From JBFHIZ01 sp963666475 (GTDB lineage: Bacteria; Bacillota; Clostridia; Lachnospirales; Lachnospiraceae), in the NCBI GenBank assembly GCA_963666475.2, contig OY762821.2, positions 744,001 to 808,000 on the forward strand: a stretch of 64,000 nt of DNA, given 5' to 3'. Shown here piece after piece: positions 8,643 to 17,456 of this stretch. A program made the position numbers and the translations under genes. The notes below the pieces were generated by a model. The model was not told the origin of the DNA and ran no database searches. It saw only the letters and a list, made by a program, of their open reading frames with translations. Each line of letters opens with the position of its first letter. Positions within the stretch are counted from its first letter, which is position 1.

Positions 8643-10031
8643 ATGACAAAAGACCAACGTACTGACATCTTAGGAGAGAGAGAGAAGTCGATCATGACGA
8701 AGCACATAGGGGGGTGTTCGGGAGACGGTATGCAGTGTGACACAAATTCTGTATCCGGTTCTGTAAGCCAGCGAGCGTGTGTATACTGTGGTGCCAGAGT
8801 GGTTTTGAATCCGATTACGGATGCATACCATATCATTCATGGACCAATTGGTTGTTCAAGCTATACATGGGATATTCGTGGAAGTTTAACAAGTGGTGAA
8901 GATATTTACCGAAACAGTTTTTGCACAGATTTAAGAGAGACCGATGTCATTTTTGGAGGAGCAAAAAAATTGGAAAATGCTGTTGAGGAATTGATGGCAA
9001 AGCAAAGTCCAAAATTGATTTTTATTTATTCGACCTGCATCGTTGGAGTCATTGGAGATGACGTGGAAGATGTCTGCAGAAGAATGGAACAAAAATATAA
9101 AATTCCTGTAATATCTGTAAAATCACCAGGATTTTCAGGAAATAAATCAACTGGATATAAAATGGCCTGTGACGCAATCATGCAATTGATTCGGCCTTTC
9201 AAAACAGAAAATAAAGTCAAAGGAGTGAATATTTTAGGGGACTACAATCTTGCTGGAGAAATGTGGCTAATTAAGAATTATTTGGCGAAAATCGGAATTC
9301 CGGTCGTTTCTTGTTTTACCGGAGATTCAAGTTATGACAATATGATCAAGGCTCCAACTGCAACCTTGAATATTGTACAATGTGCAGGTTCTAGTACCTA
9401 TCTGGCAAATAAAATGGAAGCAGAATTCGATATTCCATTTATAAAAATCAGCTTCTTTGGAATTGAAGATACAACAAATTCATTAATTCGCATTGCGGAA
9501 GCATTAGGAGATGAAGAGGCAAGAAAGAAAGCAATCGCTTTTTGTAAAGAAGAAACAGAAAAAATGCAGGCATTTTTATCTCGTTATAAGAAAAATCTGG
9601 AAGGGAAAAAAGCTGCGATCTATGTAGGTGGTGGTTTTAAAGCGATTTCCCTTATTCGTCAGTTCGCATCCTTGGGTATGAAAACGGTGGTCGTTGGTAC
9701 GCAGACAGGAAAGAAAGATGATTATGAAATGATTGAAAGTCTGGTGGATGAAGATACGATTATTTTAGATGATGCAAATCCAGCTGAACTAGAGGCATTT
9801 ACAAAGGAAAAAGGAGCGGATATTTTAGTTGGCGGGGTAAAGGAAAGACCTTTGGCATACAAACTCGGTATTGCATTTTGTGATCATAATCACGAAAGAA
9901 AACATGCACTAGCTGGTTTTGAGGGAGTTTATAATTTTACCAAAGAAATTAATGAGAGCATGAACAGCCCGGTATGGAATCTGGTAAAGGAGGCGATGGA
10001 TTATGAAAACGAAAGTAAAATCACTGGTTAA
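8643..10031 (+). CDS. nifE: FeMo-cofactor scaffold protein NifE
   Basis: NifE is related to NifD and, with NifN, forms the scaffold on which the NifB cofactor matures into FeMo-co. The 462-residue protein shows the shared core (QRACVYCGARVVLNP, HGPIGCSSYTW, FCTDLRETDVIFGG, STCIVGVIGDDVE) and lacks the NifD insertion. The ATG at 8643 has AAAGG about 12 bases upstream, somewhat far, and an in-frame ATG at 8694 is a weaker alternative. Its end overlaps nifN-B by 29 bases. Confidence 0.95.
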   Translation: MTKDQRTDILGEREKSIMTKHIGGCSGDGMQCDTNSVSGSVSQRACVYCGARVVLNPITDAYHIIHGPIGCSSYTWDIRGSLTSGEDIYRNSFCTDLRETDVIFGGAKKLENAVEELMAKQSPKLIFIYSTCIVGVIGDDVEDVCRRMEQKYKIPVISVKSPGFSGNKSTGYKMACDAIMQLIRPFKTENKVKGVNILGDYNLAGEMWLIKNYLAKIGIPVVSCFTGDSSYDNMIKAPTATLNIVQCAGSSTYLANKMEAEFDIPFIKISFFGIEDTTNSLIRIAEALGDEEARKKAIAFCKEETEKMQAFLSRYKKNLEGKKAAIYVGGGFKAISLIRQFASLGMKTVVVGTQTGKKDDYEMIESLVDEDTIILDDANPAELEAFTKEKGADILVGGVKERPLAYKLGIAFCDHNHERKHALAGFEGVYNFTKEINESMNSPVWNLVKEAMDYENESKITG

Positions 10032-12654
10032 TTTAAATACAAATCCCTGTAAGATGTGTATGCCAATGGGAGCTTCCACTGCTTTTTATGGATTGCAGGA
10101 ATGCATGACAATTTTGCATGGTTCTCAAGGATGCTCAACTTATATTCGAAGACATATGGCTACACATTATAATGAGCCTGTGGACATCGCTTCTTCTTCA
10201 TTAACGGAACATGGAACGGTATATGGAGGGGAAGATAATCTGAAAAAAGGATTGGTTAATCTAATTAAGCTTTACCACCCGAAGATTGTAGGAATTATGA
10301 CAACTTGTCTTGCAGAAACGATCGGGGAGGATGTGCCTGGTATTATTGATCGTTTTTACGAAGAATACCCAGAGCATCGTGATTTGGTCATTATTCCAGT
10401 GAACTCTCCTGGTTATGGCGGAACACAATATGAAGGATATATGGCAGCTGTTCGCGCTATGGTTTCGTCTGTACCGATGAGTACGGAGAAGAATGAAAAA
10501 ATCAATGTCATTTTACCTCCACATAGTCCGGCGGATATTCGTTTTATCAAACAAGCATTTGAAAAATTTGGTTTGAAAGGAATTTTTGTACCAGATATTT
10601 CAGAAAATTTGGATGGTGGACATCATAAAGAATATTCGAGATTACCAAAGGGAGGTACGAGTTACGAAGAACTGCTACAAATGGGTGGAGCAAGAATTAC
10701 AATTGAGATTTCGGATGATCCTGTTACAAAATCAGCAGGAGAATTACTTTTTGAAAAATATGGCGTTCCTTGTCAGCGAATCGCTAGTCCTGTAGGACTT
10801 GCATCAACCGATGCTTTTTATCAAACATTATCTGCTCTTTCAGGTAAAGAAATACCAAAAGTAATAAAACAAGAAAGAAGCAGATATTTAGATGCCATGA
10901 TTGATTCTCATAAGTACAATTCAGCAGGACGCGCAGTGATTTTTGGAGAACCAGAATTCTTGATATCAGCTGTTCGTTTATGTACTGAGAATGGAATTAT
11001 GCCAGTCGTTGTAGCAACGGGAAGTGTATATCCATCCTTAAAAGAACAAATTGGAAAATCACTCGAAGAATTGAGCCTAAGATACTTTGTTGATGAATAC
11101 GTCATTATGGATGATGCAGACTTCAAAGAAATTGAAGAAGCAGCCATTAAATATGGTGCTAATCTGATGATCGGGAATTCGGATGGACGTAGAATTGAGG
11201 AAGACCTTAAGATTCCGCTCGTCAGACGAGCATTTCCAATTCACGATCAGGTAGGTGGACAACGACTCAGAATGCTTGGATATGAAGGTTCACTGACCGT
11301 TATTGATGATATGACAAATGGATTACTCTCTGTAACTGAAACAACGTTCCGTGAGACAATTTATGATACATACTACAAGGGAACAGCTATCGACACCAAA
11401 AAGGAAGGAGAATCATCTATGGAACCAGTGAAAACAGAAAAGATGAAAGAAATGGAGCGTAAAACAGAACAACATCCTTGCTATAATTGTGCCGGTCATA
11501 AATACGCAAGAATACATCTTCCAGTTGCTCCGTCTTGTAATGTGCAGTGCAGCTATTGTGTTAGAAAATTTGACTGTCCAAATGAAAGCAGACCTGGAGT
11601 AACAAGTTCTGTTCTAACTCCTGAAGAAGCTTTGGAAAGATATAAATTAATCAAAGCAAAGATGTCAAATCTAAAAGTCGTTGGAATTGCAGGACCAGGA
11701 GATTCACTCGCAGATAATTACCCAGACGTGAAAAAGACAATTCAGCTGATCAAAGAATTTGATCCAGAAGTTACTTTCTGTTTATCTACCAATGGTCTGA
11801 TGCTTCCACATTATGCGCAGGAATTGGTGGAGCTTGGAGTATCTCACGTAACTGTTACCATGAGTGCAATTGATCCAAAAATAAGTGGAAAAATATATAA
11901 ATATATTAATTATATGGGATCAAAATTTGAGGGAGATGCAGCCGGTGCAATCATGGTATCCAATCAAATGTCAGGACTTCGCATTCTAATTGCAAACAGT
12001 ATTATCTGTAAAGTAAATATTGTAACTTTGAAAGGAATTAATGACACTCATATCCCAGAAGTAGTAGAGAAATGTAAGGAAATGGGATGTTTTATTACAA
12101 ACATTATGCAAATGATTCCAGTCAAAGGAAGTGATTTCGAACATTTGCCAATGGTGAGTAACAAAGAAATCAAAGAACTTCGTGATCAATGTAATGGAAT
12201 TATGAAGCAGATGTATCACTGTAAACAATGTCGTGCTGATGCCATTGGAACATTAGATAACGACGTATCCATTGATTTAAAAGGATTCTTAAGCAAAGAT
12301 GAAGAGCCAAAGGAACAAAAACTACAGTATGCTGTTGCATCAAAGAGCGGTATGAATGTAGATATGCATTTTGGACATGCAGAAGAGTTTTACATTTATG
12401 AATATCATAATGGAGAAGTTCGCTTTTTGGAAAAAAGAAATGTGGATAAATATTGTGCAGGAAACGAATCCTGTGGAGATGAAGAAGATAAGATCGCGAA
12501 GATCATGAATGCATTAGATGACTGTGATGGTGTGATTTCTATGAGAATTGGAGAATCGCCTAAATCTAGGTTAAAAGACAAAGGAAAGCAAGTCATTTCA
12601 ACGTTCGATAACATCGAAAAGGCGATTTTATCAGCAGGTTCATTAAAATCATAA
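10003..12654 (+). CDS. nifN-B: NifN-NifB fusion: cofactor scaffold plus radical-SAM NifB
   Basis: The 883-residue fusion is known from C. pasteurianum. Residues 1 to about 455 are NifN (NPCKMCMPMGA, HGSQGCSTYIRR, TTCLAETIGEDV). From about 473 it is NifB: HPCYNC, the radical-SAM CNVQCSYC motif (CX3CX2C), GIAGPGDSLA and CKQCRADAIG. The last 110 residues are a NifX-like cofactor-binding domain (MHFGHAEEF). NifB builds the [8Fe-9S-C] core and NifEN completes it, so fusion puts sequential steps on one chain. The ATG at 10003 follows AAGGAGG inside nifE. Confidence 0.96.
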   Translation: MKTKVKSLVNLNTNPCKMCMPMGASTAFYGLQECMTILHGSQGCSTYIRRHMATHYNEPVDIASSSLTEHGTVYGGEDNLKKGLVNLIKLYHPKIVGIMTTCLAETIGEDVPGIIDRFYEEYPEHRDLVIIPVNSPGYGGTQYEGYMAAVRAMVSSVPMSTEKNEKINVILPPHSPADIRFIKQAFEKFGLKGIFVPDISENLDGGHHKEYSRLPKGGTSYEELLQMGGARITIEISDDPVTKSAGELLFEKYGVPCQRIASPVGLASTDAFYQTLSALSGKEIPKVIKQERSRYLDAMIDSHKYNSAGRAVIFGEPEFLISAVRLCTENGIMPVVVATGSVYPSLKEQIGKSLEELSLRYFVDEYVIMDDADFKEIEEAAIKYGANLMIGNSDGRRIEEDLKIPLVRRAFPIHDQVGGQRLRMLGYEGSLTVIDDMTNGLLSVTETTFRETIYDTYYKGTAIDTKKEGESSMEPVKTEKMKEMERKTEQHPCYNCAGHKYARIHLPVAPSCNVQCSYCVRKFDCPNESRPGVTSSVLTPEEALERYKLIKAKMSNLKVVGIAGPGDSLADNYPDVKKTIQLIKEFDPEVTFCLSTNGLMLPHYAQELVELGVSHVTVTMSAIDPKISGKIYKYINYMGSKFEGDAAGAIMVSNQMSGLRILIANSIICKVNIVTLKGINDTHIPEVVEKCKEMGCFITNIMQMIPVKGSDFEHLPMVSNKEIKELRDQCNGIMKQMYHCKQCRADAIGTLDNDVSIDLKGFLSKDEEPKEQKLQYAVASKSGMNVDMHFGHAEEFYIYEYHNGEVRFLEKRNVDKYCAGNESCGDEEDKIAKIMNALDDCDGVISMRIGESPKSRLKDKGKQVISTFDNIEKAILSAGSLKS
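11401..11421 (+). promoter_or_regulatory. Internal ribosome site and ATG at the NifN/NifB junction
   Basis: AAGGAAGGAG at 11401-11410 precedes an in-frame ATG at 11419, exactly where the NifB part begins. It looks like the former nifB start retained after fusion and could still yield a free 411-residue NifB. Confidence 0.6.
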
Positions 12655-12680
12655 ACAAAAGCAAACAGGAGGATAACAAA

Positions 12681-12989
12681 ATGGTACAGCCAAAATATCA
12701 TGTATTTATCTGCACAAGCTGCAGAATCAACGGACAACAAAAAGGATACTGTCATAATCAAGGAAGTGTTGATATACTTCAGGAATTCATGATGGAAATT
12801 GAGGATCGTGAATTATCAGGAGATGTGGTGTTAAACAACACCGGTTGCTTTGGGATTTGTGAAAAGGGTCCAGTTGTTGTTGTATATCCAGAAGGTGTAT
12901 GGTATGCGAATTTAAAAAAAGAAGATGTTGAACGAATTTTTGACGAACATTTTGAAGGTGGAACACCTGTTGAAGATCTGATGATTTAG
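12681..12989 (+). CDS. [2Fe-2S] thioredoxin-like ferredoxin, C. pasteurianum type
   Basis: The 102-residue protein matches the classic clostridial 2Fe-2S ferredoxin in length and in cysteine positions C11, C14, C24, C56 and C60 (FICTSC, GYC, NTGCFGIC). The family has a thioredoxin-like fold and has been linked to nitrogenase in C. pasteurianum. A role as electron donor or partner to the nitrogenase proteins is inferred from position within the nif operon. ATG follows AGGAGG, 26 bases after nifN-B. Confidence 0.9.
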   Translation: MVQPKYHVFICTSCRINGQQKGYCHNQGSVDILQEFMMEIEDRELSGDVVLNNTGCFGICEKGPVVVVYPEGVWYANLKKEDVERIFDEHFEGGTPVEDLMI

Positions 12990-13053
12990 TTTGAATCTGA
13001 AGAATCAGAATTACTTATATGATCAAAAATGGAGAACTGAAAAGGAGGAGCGT

Positions 13054-14037
13054 ATGATAAAAATAATTGATGCAACACTTAGCATGCTAGATGATCTAGA
13101 TATTGAAAAAGAACAAGTGATTTATTTTATACAGCTTCTTGGTGAGCTTGGAATCAAAGATGTTCAGATTTCCATTAAAGTGTATCATATGTTGGAAGGC
13201 GATCTACCAGAAGGATTTCGTTATTATCTACTGGTAGATACGGCATCCTTTGTCAATCAGAACTACCCGAAAGATGGGACGTTAATTCACTATTTTTTTA
13301 CACCAAAGCAAAAAATATCCCCAAATGACATTGCTACGTTTCATATGAATAGCCTGGAAGAGCCGGAACGCCTTCATCAGTCTCTAAAAGGGGAGTATGT
13401 GAAAGTAATTGGTTTGGACCAGATGTTATTGCAAGGTTGTCAAGCGGGAATGGATGCACTCAAAAAACGATTTCCATTCCAGAGTTTGATCTTAGAACCA
13501 GAGAATACCTATAGTTGTGCAACTGCAATTGCTGTTTTGTTTATTCAAAACAAAGGATATGCTATCGTTTCAAGTATTTTGGGAGTGGGAAATAAGGCAG
13601 CTACAGAACAAGTGCTTATGGCACTTCATATTATGGAACGTTACATGGTCAGTAGAAAATTTCAGGTATTTACAGAAATTCGAAAATGGATGGAAACATA
13701 TGCAAAGCAAAAAATTTCACCGATTGCACCGGTATTTGGAGAAAAGATTTTTTGCGTGGAATCTGGAGTTCATGTGGATGGGATTTTAAAAAAACCAACC
13801 AACTATGAGCCGTATCCTCCGGAAGAAGTTGGCCTTTCGAGACAGATAACACTTGGAAAACATTCGGGTAAGAATTCAGTTTTATATAAAATTGATTGTC
13901 TAAGACCAGGATGCTTACTTGCAAGAGCACATGCAGATGAAATATTAGAGGAAGTCAAGAGAATCAGTAAACAAACAGGACAGGCAATTACAGATGAGGA
14001 ATTTGTAAATATCGTAGAAAGGTTTGATGAATCGTGA
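13054..14037 (+). CDS. nifVω: Homocitrate synthase, omega (C-terminal) subunit
   Basis: In C. pasteurianum homocitrate synthase is split into NifV-omega and NifV-alpha, encoded in this order. The 327-residue protein corresponds to the C-terminal part of NifV-type enzymes, with the segments FCVESGVHVDGI and LGKHSGKNSV plus a degenerate N-terminal half-barrel. I start it at the ATG at 13054, behind AAAGGAGGAG. An upstream ATG at 12991 lacks a ribosome site. The product homocitrate is the organic ligand of FeMo-co. Confidence 0.88.
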   Translation: MIKIIDATLSMLDDLDIEKEQVIYFIQLLGELGIKDVQISIKVYHMLEGDLPEGFRYYLLVDTASFVNQNYPKDGTLIHYFFTPKQKISPNDIATFHMNSLEEPERLHQSLKGEYVKVIGLDQMLLQGCQAGMDALKKRFPFQSLILEPENTYSCATAIAVLFIQNKGYAIVSSILGVGNKAATEQVLMALHIMERYMVSRKFQVFTEIRKWMETYAKQKISPIAPVFGEKIFCVESGVHVDGILKKPTNYEPYPPEEVGLSRQITLGKHSGKNSVLYKIDCLRPGCLLARAHADEILEEVKRISKQTGQAITDEEFVNIVERFDES

Positions 14038-14852
14038 AAAAAGAATTGAGAATTGTTGACACAACTCTTCGGGATGGTGAACAATGCTCCGGTGTCATTT
14101 TTTCACCGGAAGATAAAATCAAACTTGCACTTCTGTTAGACGAAATTGGTGTATACGAAGTTGAGGTCGGAATATTTGACCGAAAAACAGAAGGACGAGA
14201 ATACCTGAATGAGATTATGAAGAGAAAAAAGAACGCGAAGATTTCACTGTGGTCAAGATTACAGCCAAATGATGTTATGGAAGCGTGTAAACAAAAGCCA
14301 GATCTGATACATATTGCCGCACCAGTAAGTTATGTACAGATTTATACTAAATTGCAAAAAAATAAAGCCTGGGTCGAGAAGCAGTTAATGGAGTGCATGA
14401 TGGTTGCTAGGGACTTTCATGTGGATGTGACACTTGGCTTCGAGGATTCCTCAAGATCGGATGTAGGTTTTATGATTAAACTTGCTCTGCTTGCAGAAAG
14501 TCTTGGAGTTAAGACGCTTCGCATTGCAGATACGGTAGGAATTTTTGATCCAATTCGTGCAGGAAAAGTGGTAACGGATATTCGCAGTCGTTCATCACTT
14601 CAAATCGAAGCACATGAACATAATGACTTTGGAATGGCGGTAGCAAATTCTATAGAAATGGCTTATCAAGGAGCAGAGCTTATTGATTGTACGCTATTTG
14701 GAATCGGCGAGCGTGCTGGGAACTGCAACATGTATGATTTTATCAAAGCATGTGAAAGTAAATATGACATGGGTGTAGACAAAAAGGGTGCGCTGCAGGC
14801 TATGGATCTTTTCTCAAAGATTATCAATGTCAATCGAGAACATTTTGCCTAA
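14034..14852 (+). CDS. nifVα: Homocitrate synthase, alpha (N-terminal catalytic) subunit
   Basis: The 272-residue catalytic half condenses acetyl-CoA with 2-oxoglutarate. It has the DRE-TIM signature IVDTTLRDGEQCSG, the metal-binding EAHEHNDFGMA and FGIGERAGNCN. It lacks the C-terminal region supplied by the omega subunit. The start is a GTG at 14034 overlapping the nifVω stop (GTGA), which implies coupled translation and a 1:1 complex. Confidence 0.9.
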   Translation: MKKELRIVDTTLRDGEQCSGVIFSPEDKIKLALLLDEIGVYEVEVGIFDRKTEGREYLNEIMKRKKNAKISLWSRLQPNDVMEACKQKPDLIHIAAPVSYVQIYTKLQKNKAWVEKQLMECMMVARDFHVDVTLGFEDSSRSDVGFMIKLALLAESLGVKTLRIADTVGIFDPIRAGKVVTDIRSRSSLQIEAHEHNDFGMAVANSIEMAYQGAELIDCTLFGIGERAGNCNMYDFIKACESKYDMGVDKKGALQAMDLFSKIINVNREHFA

Positions 14853-14894
14853 GTATAAAATGCATTGATGTGCAGATGGGAGATGAGGTGAACA

Positions 14895-15500
14895 ATGAAA
14901 ATTGCAATTTTTATGAATGAAAATAGAGAAATGGTCAATTTTTATGATTGCACGGGAATGACTATTTATGAAAAAGGAATGCATGGATTTGAAATAGCAA
15001 AGACCATATCCTACAAAAAAATAGAACCAACGGGACCAAAACAAATCCGAAGCGATGTAAACCAGATTGTGGAGAAGATGGAAGACTGTAATGTAGCCGC
15101 ATTTGGTAGCATCTCCGGAATACCATACTCTGTGTTTGACATGGCAGGATATCGCATTTTTCAAATGGATGAGTTTTCGGACAGCGTGTTGGAAGGGATG
15201 ATGGAAGATCTTGAGGAACTGGAAAAGGAAAATCAAGCTTTGAGAGATCGAATGGATATGTCTTCACCAATTGAGACCAGTATTCCGGGTGAATATATCT
15301 TTGATCTACTCAAAGCACAAGAATTAAATCCAGATATGTCCTCTAAAAAAGCAATTAAGACATTTTTGGAAACAACTCCATTTATGGAATTACGATTGAT
15401 TTGTGCACATGTGCCACCATGGATTGAATCCGATGGAAGATATAAAGTGAAAACAGAACAGACAGAAAAAGGGTATTTGGCAATTATCAGAATGGCTTAA
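14895..15500 (+). CDS. AnfO-like nitrogenase accessory protein
   Basis: The 201-residue soluble protein begins KIAIFMNENREMVNFYDCTG and contains DCNVAAFGSISGIPYSVFDMAGYRIF, ending with a small mixed domain. This arrangement resembles AnfO, an accessory protein first found with the iron-only nitrogenase. No anfG, anfHDK or vnf genes occur here, and the neighbours are a Mo-type nif set and mod genes. The biochemical role is unknown. The family call rests on recalled motifs and a search could change it. Confidence 0.6.
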   Translation: MKIAIFMNENREMVNFYDCTGMTIYEKGMHGFEIAKTISYKKIEPTGPKQIRSDVNQIVEKMEDCNVAAFGSISGIPYSVFDMAGYRIFQMDEFSDSVLEGMMEDLEELEKENQALRDRMDMSSPIETSIPGEYIFDLLKAQELNPDMSSKKAIKTFLETTPFMELRLICAHVPPWIESDGRYKVKTEQTEKGYLAIIRMA

Positions 15501-15564
15501 ACTTCTGATACAAACGGACATAGTTTGCTGCAAAGGTTGACTATGAGAAAGGTAAGGTGTTACT

Positions 15565-16548
15565 ATGATGAATTACATACAAATTGATGAAAATCACATC
15601 CAGATGAGCAGTGGAATTTTTGGAGATGTGACCTCATTTGGGAAATATCCTTCTGGGGAAATTGAGAGCATTCGCCTTGCTGGAAAAAATATGGTGGTAA
15701 CACATGCGGGAGAAATGGTTCCTGCATATACAGAGACACCAAGAAGAAAAAACAAACCTTCCGTAGAATTTTACAAAGATGGAATGATTAAGGGAATTTT
15801 AATGGAGGAACAGACAGAGGTACTCACTCCAATTGGGGAACTCCCAGCTGAGCATGTTACATTCTACCCTACGGGCGAGGTACATCGCGTGTTTATTACC
15901 GATGGACAGATTAGTGGATTCTGGTCAGAAGAGGATGAAAAACAACATAGTATCCCGCTGAACTTTTCATTTGATTTTACGGAATTTACTGCATATTTGA
16001 ATGGATTATGCTTTTATAAGGATGGAAGCATTAAAAGTGTGACCTTATTCCCAGGCGAAAAAATATCAATCGAGACTCCAGCAGGAGTATTGGAAACAGG
16101 AATCGGATTTTCTTTATATGAAAATGGAGATTTAAAATCCGTTGAGCCAATCGAGCCAATTTTAATCAATACACCGATTGGAGACTTTATGGCATATGAT
16201 CCGGATGCAGTCGGAGTTCATGCAGATACAAATTCGATGTGTTTTGATGAACAAGGAAGAATGAATTCTTTTAAAACAGTGGACCATAAACTTTTGATTC
16301 AGACGGATCAGGAAGAGTTTTTGATGATGAAACCTTTGGAAAGAATGCATTCTCTATATGATGATGTGAAAGTGCGAATCCCAATCACAATCTCATTTGA
16401 TTTTGATCAGGATACCGTCAAAATTGTAGCAGATTCCGTTCGAGAGTTTTCTATGAAAGCAACGAAGTTTATTGTAAAAACAATCGAAAGTGATTCACTT
16501 GGATGTACACCAATTGACTGCGCAACCTGTTCATTATGCAATTCATGA
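15565..16548 (+). CDS. Unrecognised nif-linked repeat protein with a Cys tail
   Basis: This 327-residue soluble protein has no family I can name. It is built of imperfect repeats of the type F-Y-x-D/N-G-x-I/L-K-S-V (SVEFYKDGMIKGI, TFYPTGEVHRVF, CFYKDGSIKSV, SLYENGDLKSV), resembling YwqK/MORN-like beta-hairpin repeats, often paired with a TPIGE/TPAGV strand. The C-terminus ends in a C-x4-C-x2-C-x2-C cluster (CTPIDCATCSLC). Position between AnfO-like and modA suggests a role in metal or cofactor handling, which is inference only. ATG follows AAGGT. Confidence 0.65.
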   Translation: MMNYIQIDENHIQMSSGIFGDVTSFGKYPSGEIESIRLAGKNMVVTHAGEMVPAYTETPRRKNKPSVEFYKDGMIKGILMEEQTEVLTPIGELPAEHVTFYPTGEVHRVFITDGQISGFWSEEDEKQHSIPLNFSFDFTEFTAYLNGLCFYKDGSIKSVTLFPGEKISIETPAGVLETGIGFSLYENGDLKSVEPIEPILINTPIGDFMAYDPDAVGVHADTNSMCFDEQGRMNSFKTVDHKLLIQTDQEEFLMMKPLERMHSLYDDVKVRIPITISFDFDQDTVKIVADSVREFSMKATKFIVKTIESDSLGCTPIDCATCSLCNS

Positions 16549-16592
16549 GAACTTAAATATAAGGGCGAGTAATACAAAAAGGGAGGCCGACT

Positions 16593-17405
16593 ATGAAAAA
16601 AGGAAGAAAGCTGTTTGGAGTAGTACTGGTATTCTTAATGGGAATGGGGAATCTCACAGCATGTGGAAGTGAAGGAAGTACAGAAACAATTGGCAGTTTT
16701 GAGGAAGCAAATACTGATGTTGTATCGCTTATTGCTCTCGGAAACTCCGATGTTCCGGTCGGGCAGTATGCACAAGTCGTTTTTGAGAATTTAGGGATTT
16801 GGGATGACCTCCAAAGTAAGATTTCCTTTGGATCTACCGTGAAAGAAGTACTTGCTCAGGTTGAACAGGGGTCTGTCGATTGTGGAGTGGTATATGCAAC
16901 GGATGCTGCGACCTCAGAGTTGGTTCAAGTAATTTGTACTGCGCCAGAAGAAGCATTAGATACCCCAGTTGTTTATCCTGTTGCAATATTAGATGATTCA
17001 AAAAATAAAGAAGCAGCAGAAGTTTTCTTATCCTATTTATATACAGAAGCAGCTTTTGAAGAGTTTAAAAAAGTCGGATTTTCAACACTTGGAGAATCTT
17101 CTTCACAAATTGATTATGAGGGAGAACCATGTTCCATTAATCTCTATGCAGCGGCATCCTTGACCGAATCAATCTCGGCTATCAAAGAGCTTTTTGAAGA
17201 AGCTTATCCGGAAATTGAAGTAATTGTTAACTTTGACTCCAGTGGAACTTTAAAAACACAGATTGAAGAAGGCGCCGAAGCAGATTTGTTCTTTTCTGCC
17301 TCTTCAAAACAGATGAATGCATTAGAAGAAGGTGGTTTTATATTGACCGAATCCAGAGTCGATCTTTTAGAAAATAAAATTGTATTAATTGTGCCAATGC
17401 CTTAA
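16593..17405 (+). CDS. modA: Molybdate-binding lipoprotein ModA, apparently circularly permuted
   Basis: A lipoprotein signal ends at LTAC (C24). Residues about 32-163 match the second half of ModA (SFEEANTD, IALGNSDVPVGQYAQ, NLGIWDDL, CGVVYATDA, VVYPVAI, VGF). A linker of about 18 residues follows. Residues about 182-268 then match the first half (INLYAAASLTESI, FDSSGTLKTQI, ADLFFSASSKQM, ENKIVLIVP), after which the protein stops. The normal order is the reverse, so all parts of the fold are present but permuted. It precedes modB and modC. Function as molybdate receptor is inferred. Confidence 0.85.
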   Translation: MKKGRKLFGVVLVFLMGMGNLTACGSEGSTETIGSFEEANTDVVSLIALGNSDVPVGQYAQVVFENLGIWDDLQSKISFGSTVKEVLAQVEQGSVDCGVVYATDAATSELVQVICTAPEEALDTPVVYPVAILDDSKNKEAAEVFLSYLYTEAAFEEFKKVGFSTLGESSSQIDYEGEPCSINLYAAASLTESISAIKELFEEAYPEIEVIVNFDSSGTLKTQIEEGAEADLFFSASSKQMNALEEGGFILTESRVDLLENKIVLIVPMP

Positions 17406-17456
17406 TATATAATAGAAATGAATGTTAATAAAGATCCCGAGAATGGAGGTGTAAAT

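Noticed and set aside
12991..13053. Earlier ATG for nifVω adding 21 residues.
   Set aside because: No ribosome site, and the added residues do not fit the family; ATG 13054 has AAAGGAGGAG.
17418..17456. N-terminal extension of modB, or this stretch as the missing end of a normal ModA.
   Set aside because: The codons after the modA stop do not continue the ModA fold in any frame, and modB has a clear site before ATG 17457.
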